Numbered from the stretch's first letter, positions 34,836-43,255 are shown. The stretch: DNA of 64,000 bases from Blastocatellia bacterium UBA7656 (GCA_002483445.1 DLHY01000051.1:16265-80264), one strand, 5' to 3'. Program-made: numbers and translations. Notes: a model not told the origin generated them from the letters alone.

Positions 34836-36992
34836 ATGAGAAAAACTTTGTTTTCAGTGATCCTTGCCGTAGTTTTGGTTTTGCAGTGTGTAGGAATTTC
34901 TGCAACTGATGTGACAAGCAAAAAGGTTGGGATGCCTCAACAAATCACAAAACAAGAAGCGGAAGCTCAGGCGCGCCTGGAAGCTCGAAAGAAAAACTTT
35001 GAGCCAGTTCGCCAGTTGTTGATGGAAAAAGGCGTGCCCTTCGACCCTGACATGTTGATGAGTCGAGACTGGCCTGCTCGTCTGGCTCCTGTTTTTGACC
35101 TGATTCCTGAAATGCAGCAGGTTCGCTATCTTGCTAAACCGCTCTCAGGCGTCCATCTAGCCGACACGCTTTATTTACCTGAGAAAGTGCAAGTAACCGG
35201 TGATACGGTAATTGTAGCTAAACATTTGGCCTTTGAAGGAAATGATGTTCTCATCAAAGGAAACTATCATGTCTCAATCTTTCCTGCCGAAGGAGTCACC
35301 GTAATGGGAGAGACTCTGCCAAGGCGCTTCGTTAGAAAAGATGGAAAACAGAGCATGATGGTAGAGATTCCCGATACAAGACCTGATCGCCGGTCGGGGA
35401 ACATCACTATTGACACCAGCGGCATAGGGCATAAGGAGTGGCTGGAGAGCATTGGGGGCGAAGCTAAGTTAAACAGAGTATTGAAGGCGCTCTATCATCG
35501 CGATAAACGCGTTCGAGATGCGGCATTCCTGGATTTTGAATCGCTGCGCCGTGGTAGGAAAGTAGGGCGGGGAGAAATAAGCCCGCAAGATGAAACTCGC
35601 GATACAAGCGGCCAGCCTGGATCTATGGGGGGTATCGGAGTGAGTGGAACACAGCCGAACAATGCCAATCCTTTAGTTCAGCCCAAAGCACCGGGCGGAG
35701 TATGTGGTGGTAACATTCACGGATCAACTGGGAACGATGGAGCTTTTGGTGGTGATGCGGGGCCTGCCGGAACAGGTGATCAAGGCACTGATGGTACTGC
35801 CGGAACCGGGGGAAATTATTACATAGAAGATAACGACAGTAACACCTGGCATTTTATTTCCCATGGCGGACAAGGCGGACAAGGCGGACCGGGGGGCTTT
35901 GCCTATGATGGAAAGCCAGGCGGAACGGGTGGTGAGGGCGGTGATGGCGCAAGCTGTAATTGCGCGCAGGGCGGAGCAGGCAATGGCGGACGAGGTGGTA
36001 GAGGTGGAATTGGCGGGGACGCGGGAGCGGGGGGTCGGGGCGGTAAGGGAGGTAATGGGGAAAGAGGTGGCACTATAACAGTGAATGCTCCCTGTCGAAA
36101 TAACTGGACTGGTAGTTACACCTATGACGTTAACCCTGGCGGGAGAGGACCGGCTGGTAGTGGTTCCAGTGCCGGAGGCCAAGGAGTAGCCGGAGATCCC
36201 GGGGGAGGCGGGGACCCTGGCTCAAACATCAACTGTAGCTCTTCAGCCGGGCAATCCTTAGGCTCTGGTCCTGCGGGTGCTAATGGATTAACTGCTAGTG
36301 GCGGGGACCCTGGTCAGCCTGGCGATAGTGCTGGTAATCCGGGGTCGTTTAGCGCCACTGAACGCTCATGTGAAGAGTTTTGCTTCCCGCAATTTTGTGG
36401 CGGGCAACAATACGGCTGTTATTGGGACCCGGTGATCTGCGCTTGTGAGTGCAGCCCGATACTCATCGATGTGCTGGGCAATGGCTTTCGCCTTACCAGC
36501 GCGAGCGACGGAGTCAATTTCGACCTCAACAATGATGGCGTAGCAGAACACATGGCCTGGACATCGGCAGGCTCCGATGATGCATTTTTGGCGCTTGATC
36601 GAAATGGCAACGGCATCATCGACAACGGCGCTGAACTATTCGGCAGCTTCACCCCACAGCCGCCATCACGGCAACCTAACGGTTTCATCGCGCTTGCGGA
36701 ATTTGATAAGCCAGAAAATGGCGGCAATGGTGATAGAGAAATCGACCCGCGCGATTCAGTCTACGCCTCTCTCCTCCTGTGGAGAGACACCAATCACAAT
36801 GGCGCTTCAGAGGGCAATGAAGTGCGGCCCCTCTCATCACTCAACGTCGATTCGATAGACCTGAGATACAGAGAAACAAGAAGGCGCGATCGGCACGGAA
36901 ACTGGTTCCGCTATGCATCCAAAGTCGATAATGCCGGGCGCACAAGCGTCGGGCGATGGGCTTTTGATGTGTATTTCGTGCAGGGAGGATGA
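34836..36992 (+). CDS. Secreted glycine-rich, collagen-like surface protein with calcium-loop C-terminus
   Basis: 718 residues with a signal peptide (MRKTLFSVILAVVLVLQCVGISA). Residues about 25-255 are a charged helical and strand-rich region. Residues about 255-505 are low-complexity Gly-rich repeats (GGQGGQGGPGG, GGRGGRGGIGGDAG). A Cys-rich patch follows (CEEFCFPQFCGG...CYWDPVICACEC). From about 543 a domain starting LIDVLGNGFRLT carries EF-hand-like loops DLNNDG (563), DRNGNG (588) and DTNHNG (about 651), typical of large repeat-containing adhesin C-termini. It is probably displayed or released at the cell surface. It follows a promoter with a G10 tract. AAGGAAAG precedes the ATG. Confidence 0.82.
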   Translation: MRKTLFSVILAVVLVLQCVGISATDVTSKKVGMPQQITKQEAEAQARLEARKKNFEPVRQLLMEKGVPFDPDMLMSRDWPARLAPVFDLIPEMQQVRYLAKPLSGVHLADTLYLPEKVQVTGDTVIVAKHLAFEGNDVLIKGNYHVSIFPAEGVTVMGETLPRRFVRKDGKQSMMVEIPDTRPDRRSGNITIDTSGIGHKEWLESIGGEAKLNRVLKALYHRDKRVRDAAFLDFESLRRGRKVGRGEISPQDETRDTSGQPGSMGGIGVSGTQPNNANPLVQPKAPGGVCGGNIHGSTGNDGAFGGDAGPAGTGDQGTDGTAGTGGNYYIEDNDSNTWHFISHGGQGGQGGPGGFAYDGKPGGTGGEGGDGASCNCAQGGAGNGGRGGRGGIGGDAGAGGRGGKGGNGERGGTITVNAPCRNNWTGSYTYDVNPGGRGPAGSGSSAGGQGVAGDPGGGGDPGSNINCSSSAGQSLGSGPAGANGLTASGGDPGQPGDSAGNPGSFSATERSCEEFCFPQFCGGQQYGCYWDPVICACECSPILIDVLGNGFRLTSASDGVNFDLNNDGVAEHMAWTSAGSDDAFLALDRNGNGIIDNGAELFGSFTPQPPSRQPNGFIALAEFDKPENGGNGDREIDPRDSVYASLLLWRDTNHNGASEGNEVRPLSSLNVDSIDLRYRETRRRDRHGNWFRYASKVDNAGRTSVGRWAFDVYFVQGG

Positions 36993-37005
36993 GACTGTTA
37001 CAGCA

Positions 37006-37043
37006 CCTGTGATAACCAACACCTGAAAAATGGTTGTCACAGG
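37006..37043 (+). terminator. Hairpin after the glycine-rich protein gene
   Basis: CCTGTGATAACCA and TGGTTGTCACAGG pair over 13 positions (one G-U) with a 12-base loop, 13 bases after the stop codon. No T-tract follows, so it may be a Rho-assisted 3' structure. Confidence 0.55.
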
Positions 37044-37133
37044 CGTTTCAATAAGAGTCTCTGACAATATCTGCTTTCTTCCTATACCTGCGGCAGCAAC
37101 AAAGAAAAAGATAGCCAACGGCAAGCAGCTTTC

Positions 37134-37637
37134 TCACTGGGTCGTAATCGCCTCGCGGCTCCAGAAAACGAAATCGGTCACGGCAGGCTCCTCTTCGATT
37201 GAGCGCAGCAGCATTGCTATCTGACCGCGATGATAAAGAGAATGCCCGAATAGCTGAGTGAGAATATCTTCAACGCTGTTGCGAAACTGTTCCCCTTCGA
37301 GGCTGCGATACTCGAACACGCGCGCTGTCTCCGCATCGTCGAGACGCGAGAGATAATCCGACCACGCCGAGTGCATCTCTTCGGCAAGCCCTGTGAGCGA
37401 ATCAACCGTGACTCCCTGCGGAAATAAATCACGCGGCGATGCGTCGGTCGCGCCTAAGCGATACAGCCATAGCCATCGCGCCGCGCAGATGTGCGCGAAA
37501 AGATCGACCGCTTTTTGATACAGTGGCGATGATCGTTTGTTCGCGGAGACAGCACCGAGCGATGCGATCACTTTCGTGTGCGCGTCCTTTTCATACTCGA
37601 ACAAACGGCGGAAGCGATCAGCGTTGTGAGTCGTCAT
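37134..37637 (-). CDS. DinB-family protein
   Basis: 167 residues. Helical DinB pattern with His in LFAHICAARWLWLYRL and the C-terminal pair in LTQLFGHSLYHRGQIAMLLR, forming the expected metal triad. It differs from the DinB protein at 20866, having an N-terminal FRRLFEYEKDAHTKV. Downstream of an SDR gene with 14 bases between, so probably co-transcribed with it. Function not predictable. Confidence 0.88.
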   Translation of the reverse strand: MTTHNADRFRRLFEYEKDAHTKVIASLGAVSANKRSSPLYQKAVDLFAHICAARWLWLYRLGATDASPRDLFPQGVTVDSLTGLAEEMHSAWSDYLSRLDDAETARVFEYRSLEGEQFRNSVEDILTQLFGHSLYHRGQIAMLLRSIEEEPAVTDFVFWSREAITTQ

Positions 37638-37651
37638 GATTTCCCCTCCTC

Positions 37652-38437
37652 TTAGACATCAGTTAACGTGAGCGGTCTCGGTGTTTTGCCATCGATGTCG
37701 GTGAATCCGTACTCCTCGGCCAGCGCAGCCGCGACCACTACTTTGCCGGTTTTTTCCATAACGTTCGGATCGGCGGCCAGATGTGCGACGGCGCGACCTA
37801 TGAACTGAGGCGATTCGGAATTGCTCAGATCGAGAAACGCCGCCGCCTGCATCACGCTCTCTGTCCGAACCAGCCCCGGATAAAGCGACAGAGCCGCAAC
37901 TTTATACTCCCTCAGTTCGTGAGCCATGTCCGCGGTCATTTTATCGGTTGCGGCTTTTGACACTCCATAGGCCGTGTTGCTCAGATATTTTTGCGCAGCC
38001 CAGAATGAAATATTTACGATCAGCCCGCTACGCTCGTCGATCATCATCCCTGCTGCGAAATGGCTTGCGACATAATGCGCGCGAACTCCCGCCTCAAACA
38101 TCGCGTCCCATCGCCAGAGAGGCTGCTGCCAGAACGGACGAGTAAAAGTGAACTCTCCGTTCTCAAGCATGTTTTCATAGCCGCCCCACACATTGTTGAC
38201 CAGCACATCCAGACGGCCCTGCTCACGGGTGATGCGGCGAAAGACTGATTCCACCTGCTCGTCATTGCGATGATCGCATTCGATGGCCGAGCCGTGATCG
38301 ATATAGGTCATGTCTTCGACAGTTCGGCCAGTGATGTAAACAGTTGCCTCGGCTTCGATCAGACCGAGAGCGATTCCTTTTCCAACTCCGCGACTGGCTC
38401 CGGTGACGAGCGCGATTTTTCCTTTCAGGTTTTTCAT
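37652..38437 (-). CDS. Short-chain dehydrogenase/reductase (SDR)
   Basis: 261 residues of the classical SDR fold: cofactor loop VTGASRGVGKGIALG, VLVNNVWGGYEN (usual NNAG replaced by NNVWG), catalytic Ser region NISFWAAQKY and the Tyr-x-x-x-Lys motif AYGVSKAATDKM. Substrate unknown. The NNVWGGYE variant and the long loop with WQQPLWRWDAMFEAGVRAHY mark a recognisable SDR subgroup often annotated only as oxidoreductase. The gene leads a minus-strand pair with DinB. Confidence 0.9.
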   Translation of the reverse strand: MKNLKGKIALVTGASRGVGKGIALGLIEAEATVYITGRTVEDMTYIDHGSAIECDHRNDEQVESVFRRITREQGRLDVLVNNVWGGYENMLENGEFTFTRPFWQQPLWRWDAMFEAGVRAHYVASHFAAGMMIDERSGLIVNISFWAAQKYLSNTAYGVSKAATDKMTADMAHELREYKVAALSLYPGLVRTESVMQAAAFLDLSNSESPQFIGRAVAHLAADPNVMEKTGKVVVAAALAEEYGFTDIDGKTPRPLTLTDV

Positions 38438-38515
38438 GCCGTTCCTTTCGTTATAGCGTCTTGCATAAGCCTGAATAACAAAAGGGGTTCCTGACGCAGA
38501 GACGCCACGTTGTCC

Positions 38516-38607
38516 GGCAAGCTGCCAGCTTGCCGCAGGCTTTCACGGCTCGCCGCTGGAAAGCAACCCTCCTTTGCTCGAAGCAACGACAAGCTGCCAG
38601 CTTGTCG
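38516..38607. repeat. Two perfect palindromes with AAGCTGCCAGCTT core
   Basis: GGCAAGCTG-C-CAGCTTGCC at 38516-38534 and CGACAAGCTG-C-CAGCTTGTCG at 38587-38607 lie in the 259-bp gap between the SDR and winged-helix genes. They belong to the same class as the elements in the rpmI leader: a shared core with outer arms that differ but stay complementary. Nothing else was recognised in the gap. Confidence 0.75.
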
Positions 38608-38696
38608 AACATACAAGACGCAGAGAAGAGTCTTTGTGCCAACTCACGCGATCTTATCAACATCCTGTTCAGGCATCTGAATGCCGCTATAAGTCG

Positions 38697-39812
38697 TCAG
38701 TAATCCACACAGACTTTCATCTCGAAAAACTCTCCAAGTCGTTTCGCTTCTCTCTCGATGCTGCGTTTGACCGTCGCCGCGGGCGGAGCGAACATTTCAA
38801 TTTTCACGACGACCTGAGATCGTTTCTTTTCGTAATTCCATACGCCTTCCATCCGTCCATCTACGAGCACGACGGGCGAAATCCATGCTGACGGGCGAAA
38901 GATGCGATCACGGTGCGCTTCAGGGATGATTCGCCCGCACGAGCGAGGCGCTCCTAAAACGTAAGGATCGAAGTGCGGGAGGAGTCGCACTGAGCCGGAC
39001 GCTTTGTGATGGGATATTTGTTTTATCAGGGAAGCGAGCGCCCACGCTTTCCATCCTTCGACCTCGACTTCTTCCACTTCGTCGCCGAGAGATTTGAAAA
39101 AACGTTTGGCCGCGGGCGGCTGCAATCCCCACCATCGCGCGAAATCACCTGTCGTCGCAGGGCCATAAGCCGAAAGATAGCGACGCAGGATTTCCTTCAA
39201 TGCTTCCTGCGGGTCTATATCTTTCCACGCGCCGATCCATTTATCGGGCCGCACGAAGGTAATCTTCTGGCCCTGACTTGGGCCGAAACACAGATGCCCC
39301 TGAAAGGCCGCGGGCTTGAGCAACGTACCCCAGCCGGAATTCAGGAGTTCGGCGAATTTCGGGTTGCGCGCTCGTTTTGCGATAGCCTCGGCAAGCTGCT
39401 CGCGCATCATTCCTGAATCGTTGAGGGTCACGCGAACACCTTCGATGATCTGACCAAGTTCGTCGAGTGTGATTCCGTGATACTTGAGCCAGCTATCGCG
39501 ACGATAGTGAGCGTGAAGACTGAGTGCCGCGACATAAAGAGGGAAGTCGATAGCCGATATCAGATGGAGCGTGCCGCGCATAGCCCATGTCTTGACCAGT
39601 TGTCGCTTGCGCCAGATCGCGCTTTTGATATCTGCGGGAGAGATGCCCTCGACACGCGCCCAGAGCGAGAGTTCTGCGGCTGACATCAGTTGCGCATGAA
39701 GCCCGCAGATTCGACCCGCGACTTCGAGCAGTTGATCGCTATCGGCCCGTTCGAGCAGATGATTCCGGGACAATCGCCACGAATTGACTTGATTCCATTT
39801 CAGAGATGTCAT
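38697..39812 (-). CDS. Winged-helix DNA-glycosylase-type protein (HTH_42, AlkX/YcaQ-like)
   Basis: 371 residues. The pattern ICGLHAQLMSAAELSLWARV, LVKTWAMRGTLHL and SAYGPATTGDFARWWGL matches the winged-helix DNA-binding family that includes the interstrand-crosslink glycosylases AlkX/YcaQ and AZL-type resistance proteins. The C-terminal FDPYVLGAP... and PVVLVDGRMEGVWN complete the family. It would remove damaged bases, perhaps at crosslinks. It is next to a tag gene, reinforcing a repair role. The catalytic Gln pair of AlkX was not confirmed by eye, so activity is unproven. Confidence 0.8.
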   Translation of the reverse strand: MTSLKWNQVNSWRLSRNHLLERADSDQLLEVAGRICGLHAQLMSAAELSLWARVEGISPADIKSAIWRKRQLVKTWAMRGTLHLISAIDFPLYVAALSLHAHYRRDSWLKYHGITLDELGQIIEGVRVTLNDSGMMREQLAEAIAKRARNPKFAELLNSGWGTLLKPAAFQGHLCFGPSQGQKITFVRPDKWIGAWKDIDPQEALKEILRRYLSAYGPATTGDFARWWGLQPPAAKRFFKSLGDEVEEVEVEGWKAWALASLIKQISHHKASGSVRLLPHFDPYVLGAPRSCGRIIPEAHRDRIFRPSAWISPVVLVDGRMEGVWNYEKKRSQVVVKIEMFAPPAATVKRSIEREAKRLGEFFEMKVCVDY

Positions 39813-39821
39813 GCGTGTGTC

Positions 39822-40391
39822 TCACGATTTTGTTTGACGGATTTCCTTATGACGAAAGCAATAGACGGCGTGATCGTTGACCAGCCCCACAGCCTGCATG
39901 AACGCATAGCAAATAGTCGGGCCGACGAACTTAAATCCGCGACTGAGCAGGTCTCGGCTCAAAGCCTCTGATTCCGCTGTCTGCGCAGGCACTTCTTTCT
40001 GTGACTTCCATCGATTCTGTATGGGATTGTCATCGACGAATCGCCAGAGGTAGTTATTGAAACTGCCGAATTCTTTTTGAACCGCGAGGAATGATTTTGC
40101 ATTCTCGATGGCGGCTGAGACTTTAAGCCGATTGCGAATTATGCCGGGGTTGGCGAGAAGCTTGTCGATTTTGTTTTGATCGTATCGCGCGATGCGCCGC
40201 GCGTCGAAGTTATTGAAAGCCGCGCGATAACTGTCGCGTTTTTTGAGAATGGTCTCCCAACTCAACCCGGCCTGCGCGCCTTCGAGAATGAGGAACTCGA
40301 AAAGCGCGCGATCATCCCGAACGGGGACGCCCCACTCCGTGTCGTGGTAGAGGATGCTCAAATCGGTTTTAGCCCACTCGCATCGTCGCAT
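39822..40391 (-). CDS. tag: DNA-3-methyladenine glycosylase I
   Basis: 189 residues, the usual length. Tag hallmarks are the N-terminal zinc ligands Cys4 in MRRCEW and His in YHDTEWGVP, RALFEFLILEGAQAGLSWETILKKR, and the C-terminal ligands in NDHAVYCFRH. It excises 3-methyladenine from alkylated DNA in base-excision repair. Only 9 bases separate it from the following winged-helix glycosylase-type gene, and 4 from the preceding VOC gene, so these are likely one operon. Confidence 0.95.
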   Translation of the reverse strand: MRRCEWAKTDLSILYHDTEWGVPVRDDRALFEFLILEGAQAGLSWETILKKRDSYRAAFNNFDARRIARYDQNKIDKLLANPGIIRNRLKVSAAIENAKSFLAVQKEFGSFNNYLWRFVDDNPIQNRWKSQKEVPAQTAESEALSRDLLSRGFKFVGPTICYAFMQAVGLVNDHAVYCFRHKEIRQTKS

Positions 40392-40395
40392 TTTT

Positions 40396-40749
40396 TTACT
40401 CGGAAGCGTACTCGCCGAATTTCAGGAGATTCCCATGCGGGGTATGGACGTAAAGCTCTTTCATACGCCATGGCCGAGCAGCAGGAGGTTTGAGATTCAA
40501 TCCCCGACCTGTGAATTCCTGCCATAGCGCATCAGTGTCGCTCGTGCGAACATAGCAGCTTGTGTTTTCTGCGATGTGGCGGTCGTTGAACAACCAGAGA
40601 TGAATCTCCGCGCCGTCGCGACTCACGATGGCGTAATCACTGGCGCGCATCTCTTCCGTGAAGCCAAGCTTTTCGACATAGAAGGCGATTGACTCGCTTA
40701 TGTCGAGCGAGGCGAGAACAGGAATGGTGCTTTGAATGATTTTTGTCAT
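40396..40749 (-). CDS. VOC-family protein, bleomycin-resistance-like
   Basis: 117 residues of the vicinal-oxygen-chelate fold. SIAFYVEKLGFTEEMRASDYAIVSRDGAEIHLWLF and the NTSCYVRTSDTDALWQEF region resemble bleomycin-binding resistance proteins, which sequester the drug rather than catalyse. It lies just upstream of tag on the same strand, which fits protection against a DNA-damaging compound. The binding specificity is inferred and could be another antibiotic or fosfomycin-like ligand. Confidence 0.8.
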   Translation of the reverse strand: MTKIIQSTIPVLASLDISESIAFYVEKLGFTEEMRASDYAIVSRDGAEIHLWLFNDRHIAENTSCYVRTSDTDALWQEFTGRGLNLKPPAARPWRMKELYVHTPHGNLLKFGEYASE

Positions 40750-40780
40750 GCCGTATTCCTGTATTGCGGGTGAGTTCTGC

Positions 40781-41164
40781 TCAGACCTGATATATCTGAA
40801 TCAGATTGCCGCAGGTGTCATCGAAGACGGCGATTGTCACAGTCCCCACATTGGTCGGTTCGGTGCGGAACACTACGCCCAGCTTTTTGAGCCTCTCGTA
40901 CTCATTTTGGATATCATCGACTGAGAAGGCCGTCAACGGTATGCCCTGTTCGTGAAGGGCTTGCTGGAATGTTTTGGCCGCCGGGTTGGAGTTCGGCTCC
41001 AGAACCAACTCGATTTCGTCAGGCGCTTCAGGCGAGACTACAGTCAGCCATCTGTCTTCGCCTATCGGCATGTCCGTCTTCTTCACGAAGCCCAGAACTT
41101 CTGTATAGAACTTCAGAGCTTTTTCCTGATTGTCCACAATTATACTGCTGAGTTTTATTTTCAT
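40781..41164 (-). CDS. VOC-family (glyoxalase/bleomycin resistance-like) protein
   Basis: 127 residues. It begins MKIKLSSIIVDNQEKALKFYTEVLGFVKK, the first VOC repeat, and continues with EIELVLEPNSNPAAKTFQQALHEQGIPLTAF and a C-terminal DDTCGNLIQIYQ repeat element that carries the metal-ligand-type Asp/Glu position. Similar proteins are usually annotated only as VOC superfamily. It is 32 bases upstream of the bleomycin-resistance-like gene in the same orientation. Confidence 0.85.
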   Translation of the reverse strand: MKIKLSSIIVDNQEKALKFYTEVLGFVKKTDMPIGEDRWLTVVSPEAPDEIELVLEPNSNPAAKTFQQALHEQGIPLTAFSVDDIQNEYERLKKLGVVFRTEPTNVGTVTIAVFDDTCGNLIQIYQV

Positions 41165-41173
41165 AATAGTCTC

Positions 41174-41326
41174 CTAAGAAAAGTCTGGAGTCGAGAGTCT
41201 GGAGTCTGAATCGGCGTAGAGGCTCATGAGTCGATCCATGTCTTTGGCGCAGATTGCGCTGATCTGCTTGTTGATGAGTTGTCGAATTTGAGCTTCATCG
41301 TCTGTTGCGGGTTTGTATGTTGACAT
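41174..41326 (-). pseudogene. Truncated SnoaL/NTF2-like (DUF4440-type) protein
   Basis: An ATG at 41326 opens 50 codons reading MSTYKPATDDEAQIRQLINKQ... ISAICAKDMDRLMSLYAD, the start of a SnoaL/DUF4440-like NTF2-fold protein. Immediately after LYAD the frame enters the short tandem repeat GACTCCAGACTC...GACTCCAGAC and stops. Such proteins are normally about 130 residues, so about two-thirds is missing. A deletion ending in the repeat island is likely. It sits between two VOC genes on the same strand. Confidence 0.6.
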
Positions 41327-41344
41327 AGCAGTAAAGTCCTTTAA

Positions 41345-41740
41345 TCATTTTTCAGTTTGTTGCTCGCCCAGGCAGTAACACAGCCCGTCTGGCGCCAGCA
41401 CGAAAAACACTTTGTAGGAGGTCTCCCCGTATGTCTCGATTGAGAATGCGCCAGCCCGTTCTTTTTCCAATCCATTCGATTTGAATTCTGCGAAGGCTGT
41501 CTCCACATTGTCGACCTCAAAGAAACATCCTTCCTGTGTGGGGTCGCCTCTATTTTCGGCCAGACCTATCTGAATGTCGTCTCTGGTCAGGACAGCGAAC
41601 TTCTGCGGCGAGTCCTGGCGTGACACAACCCGAAACCCCATCGTCGTTTCGTAGAAGGGAAGGGCGGCTTCCAGATTCTCAACAGGCAGATTCATTGCGT
41701 CTTCTTTATAGGGCCAGACAGATTTGAATAAAGCTTTCAC
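41345..41740 (-). CDS. VOC-family protein
   Basis: 131 residues: MNLPVENLEAALPFYETTMGFRVVSRQDSPQ and FEVDNVETAFAEFKSNGL followed by FFVLAPDGLCYCLGE form the two VOC repeats. The natural start could be the Met at residue 16 as well as residue 1. Its start overlaps the stop of the upstream TIGR03067-type gene by 4 bases, so the two are translationally coupled. Substrate unknown. Confidence 0.82.
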   Translation of the reverse strand: MKALFKSVWPYKEDAMNLPVENLEAALPFYETTMGFRVVSRQDSPQKFAVLTRDDIQIGLAENRGDPTQEGCFFEVDNVETAFAEFKSNGLEKERAGAFSIETYGETSYKVFFVLAPDGLCYCLGEQQTEK

Positions 41741-42165
41741 TTCTTTTCTCTCTGATAAGTGGCAAGGAATTGCCGGGTTCCTGCTTCGGTTTTGAGTTTC
41801 GTCGGCCTCGTCTTACCGGTCAGGTCATAACATATTTTTAGCTTATCGCCTTCAAGCTCGTAGATCGCCAGGAAGATTTTCCCTTTGTTTGGCCCTTCTC
41901 TACCGACTATATCCATCGCTTTTATCTCCGCCGCTGGATATAGCTTGTACTCTCCTCTGTCATTTTGGTACTCATATCTGCCTTCCGTTAATATAAGCCT
42001 GGTTCCTTTGATACTTTCATCCGGGAGTTTCTGCCCGCCGAGCTCCGCCTCAACTAATACCCAGGTGCCTTCCATCATTTTTCCATCGTCCCCGATGATT
42101 TTATCGTTGAGCGACAAAAAAACTGGCCAGACTAGAGCTATTGTCAATAAGATTTTGATGTTCAT
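41737..42165 (-). CDS. TIGR03067-domain secreted protein
   Basis: 142 residues from ATG 42165 with AGGAGG upstream; the longer frame to 42324 runs through a palindromic repeat and is rejected. A signal peptide (MNIKILLTIALVWPVFLSLN) is followed by a lipocalin-like domain with EGTWVLVEAELGGQKLPDE, EIKAMDIVGREGPNKGKIFLAIYELEGDKLKICYDL, matching the TIGR03067 pattern common in Planctomycetes and Acidobacteria. Its role is unknown. It is coupled to the following VOC gene. Confidence 0.8.
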   Translation of the reverse strand: MNIKILLTIALVWPVFLSLNDKIIGDDGKMMEGTWVLVEAELGGQKLPDESIKGTRLILTEGRYEYQNDRGEYKLYPAAEIKAMDIVGREGPNKGKIFLAIYELEGDKLKICYDLTGKTRPTKLKTEAGTRQFLATYQREKK

Positions 42166-42227
42166 GAAGCGCCTCCTTCTGATTGAAATTATCCCTGAGT
42201 ACGCGTGGCCTGACTTTGGTTTAACCC

Positions 42228-42272
42228 GGATGCGACCGTCAGCGCAGACCGTCTGCGCTGACGGTCGCATCC
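42228..42272. repeat. 45-bp perfect palindrome (GGATGCGACCGTCAGCGCAGAC arms)
   Basis: Two 22-base arms are perfectly complementary around a single base, giving a very stable hairpin between the TIGR03067 and VOC genes. No T-tract follows on either strand. The related, imperfect copy at 42749-42791 shares the outer GATGCGAC / GTCGCATC arms and an inner CGCAG, so it is a small repeat family. Confidence 0.85.
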
Positions 42273-42329
42273 GCTGCAAAGCGTTGCTATACGTCGCTTC
42301 GCAACCAAAAACTCCAACTGCCACGTTGC

Positions 42330-42701
42330 CTATACGTGTTGATCCAAAAGAATCGTGTTTCCATCCGGGTCAACAATCATAAAGCTGGCCGGACCCTTAG
42401 AGCTTTCGTCTGCTTCTACAATCGGGGTTACGCCACGATCTTTAAGCTGGCGCTGCAACTCTCGAACGTCCGTGAATTCGCTGAGTTGTTGAGCCTCGCT
42501 ATTCCAACCGGGGTTGAAGGTGAGAATGTTCTTTTCGAACATGCCTTGAAACAGCCCGATAGCGTGGTCGCCGTTCTTCATAATCAGCCAGTTCTGCGAT
42601 TGGTTTCCTGCGAAAACTGTAAAACCCAGCTTTTCGTAAAAGAGCTTCGACGCCTCGATATCTTTTACAGCCAGACTGACAGAGAAATTTCCCAGTTCCA
42701 T
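42330..42701 (-). CDS. VOC-family protein
   Basis: 123 residues beginning MELGNFSVSLAVKDIEASKLFYEKLGFTVFAG, with the second repeat at FMIVDPDGNTILLDQHV. It is the fourth intact VOC gene in a 2.4-kb stretch and is upstream of the others on the same strand, separated from them by the 45-bp palindrome. Glyoxalase-type fold; substrate unknown. Confidence 0.85.
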   Translation of the reverse strand: MELGNFSVSLAVKDIEASKLFYEKLGFTVFAGNQSQNWLIMKNGDHAIGLFQGMFEKNILTFNPGWNSEAQQLSEFTDVRELQRQLKDRGVTPIVEADESSKGPASFMIVDPDGNTILLDQHV

Positions 42702-42748
42702 AATTGCCTCCCGTGTTGTGTTCCTGACGCATAACTTTGATCCGGCAA

Positions 42749-42791
42749 GATGCGACCATCAACGCAGGCACCTGCGCCGACCAGTCGCATC
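42749..42791. repeat. Imperfect palindrome related to 42228-42272
   Basis: Outer arms GATGCGAC and GTCGCATC with an inner stem GCAGG-CA-CCTGC in the ssb-VOC spacer. Same outer motif as the 45-bp palindrome, but the middle has diverged. Confidence 0.65.
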
Positions 42792-42817
42792 CCGATGAAT
42801 TCAACTCTTCGAAGGAC

Positions 42818-43255
42818 TCAGAACGGAATATCTTCCTCGTCAAGCTCGATGGTCTTAGCTCGCTGAGGCTGATTCGCTTTTGTCGCTGCTGCTGCTGTGG
42901 CCTTAGCCTGTGGTTCGGCGTCGTGGGCGGGCGAGAGGAATTGAATGTCTGTGCCGCGCACTTCGAGTGTCGTCCGCGTCGCTCCGTCTTTGTCTGTCCA
43001 TTCGCGCTGTGTGAGCGACCCCTCGACGTAAACCTGTCGGCCTTTGGCAAGGTACTGACTCGCCACCTCCGCCTGACGCCCGAACAGGCTCACTCGAAAC
43101 CATGTGGTCACTTCCTGAACGCCGCCCGATTTGTCTTTGCGTCGGTCAGTCGTCGCTACTGTGAAGTCACAAACCGGCGTCCCCTGCGTCGTGTACTTTA
43201 GCTCAGGGTCGCGGCCTAGATACCCTACGATCATTATCTTGTTGAAACTTGCCAT
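42818..43255 (-). CDS. ssb: Single-stranded DNA-binding protein
   Basis: 145 residues: an N-terminal OB fold starting MASFNKIMIVGYLGRDPELKYT, with VTTWFRVSLFGRQAEVASQYL and QVYVEGSLTQREWTDKDG, then a short low-complexity linker and an acidic tail ending DEEDIPF that recruits partner proteins. Normal length. It lies upstream of the VOC/repair block on the same strand, though separated by a repeat, so co-transcription is uncertain. Confidence 0.95.
   Translation of the reverse strand: MASFNKIMIVGYLGRDPELKYTTQGTPVCDFTVATTDRRKDKSGGVQEVTTWFRVSLFGRQAEVASQYLAKGRQVYVEGSLTQREWTDKDGATRTTLEVRGTDIQFLSPAHDAEPQAKATAAAATKANQPQRAKTIELDEEDIPF

Noticed and set aside
35724..36182. Frames opposite or shifted within the glycine-rich repeats
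   Set aside because: They are low-complexity translations of the Gly-repeat DNA in other frames, not separate genes.
42118..42324. N-terminal extension of the TIGR03067-type protein through 42324
   Set aside because: It translates the 45-bp palindrome; a good ribosome-binding site and signal peptide begin at 42165.
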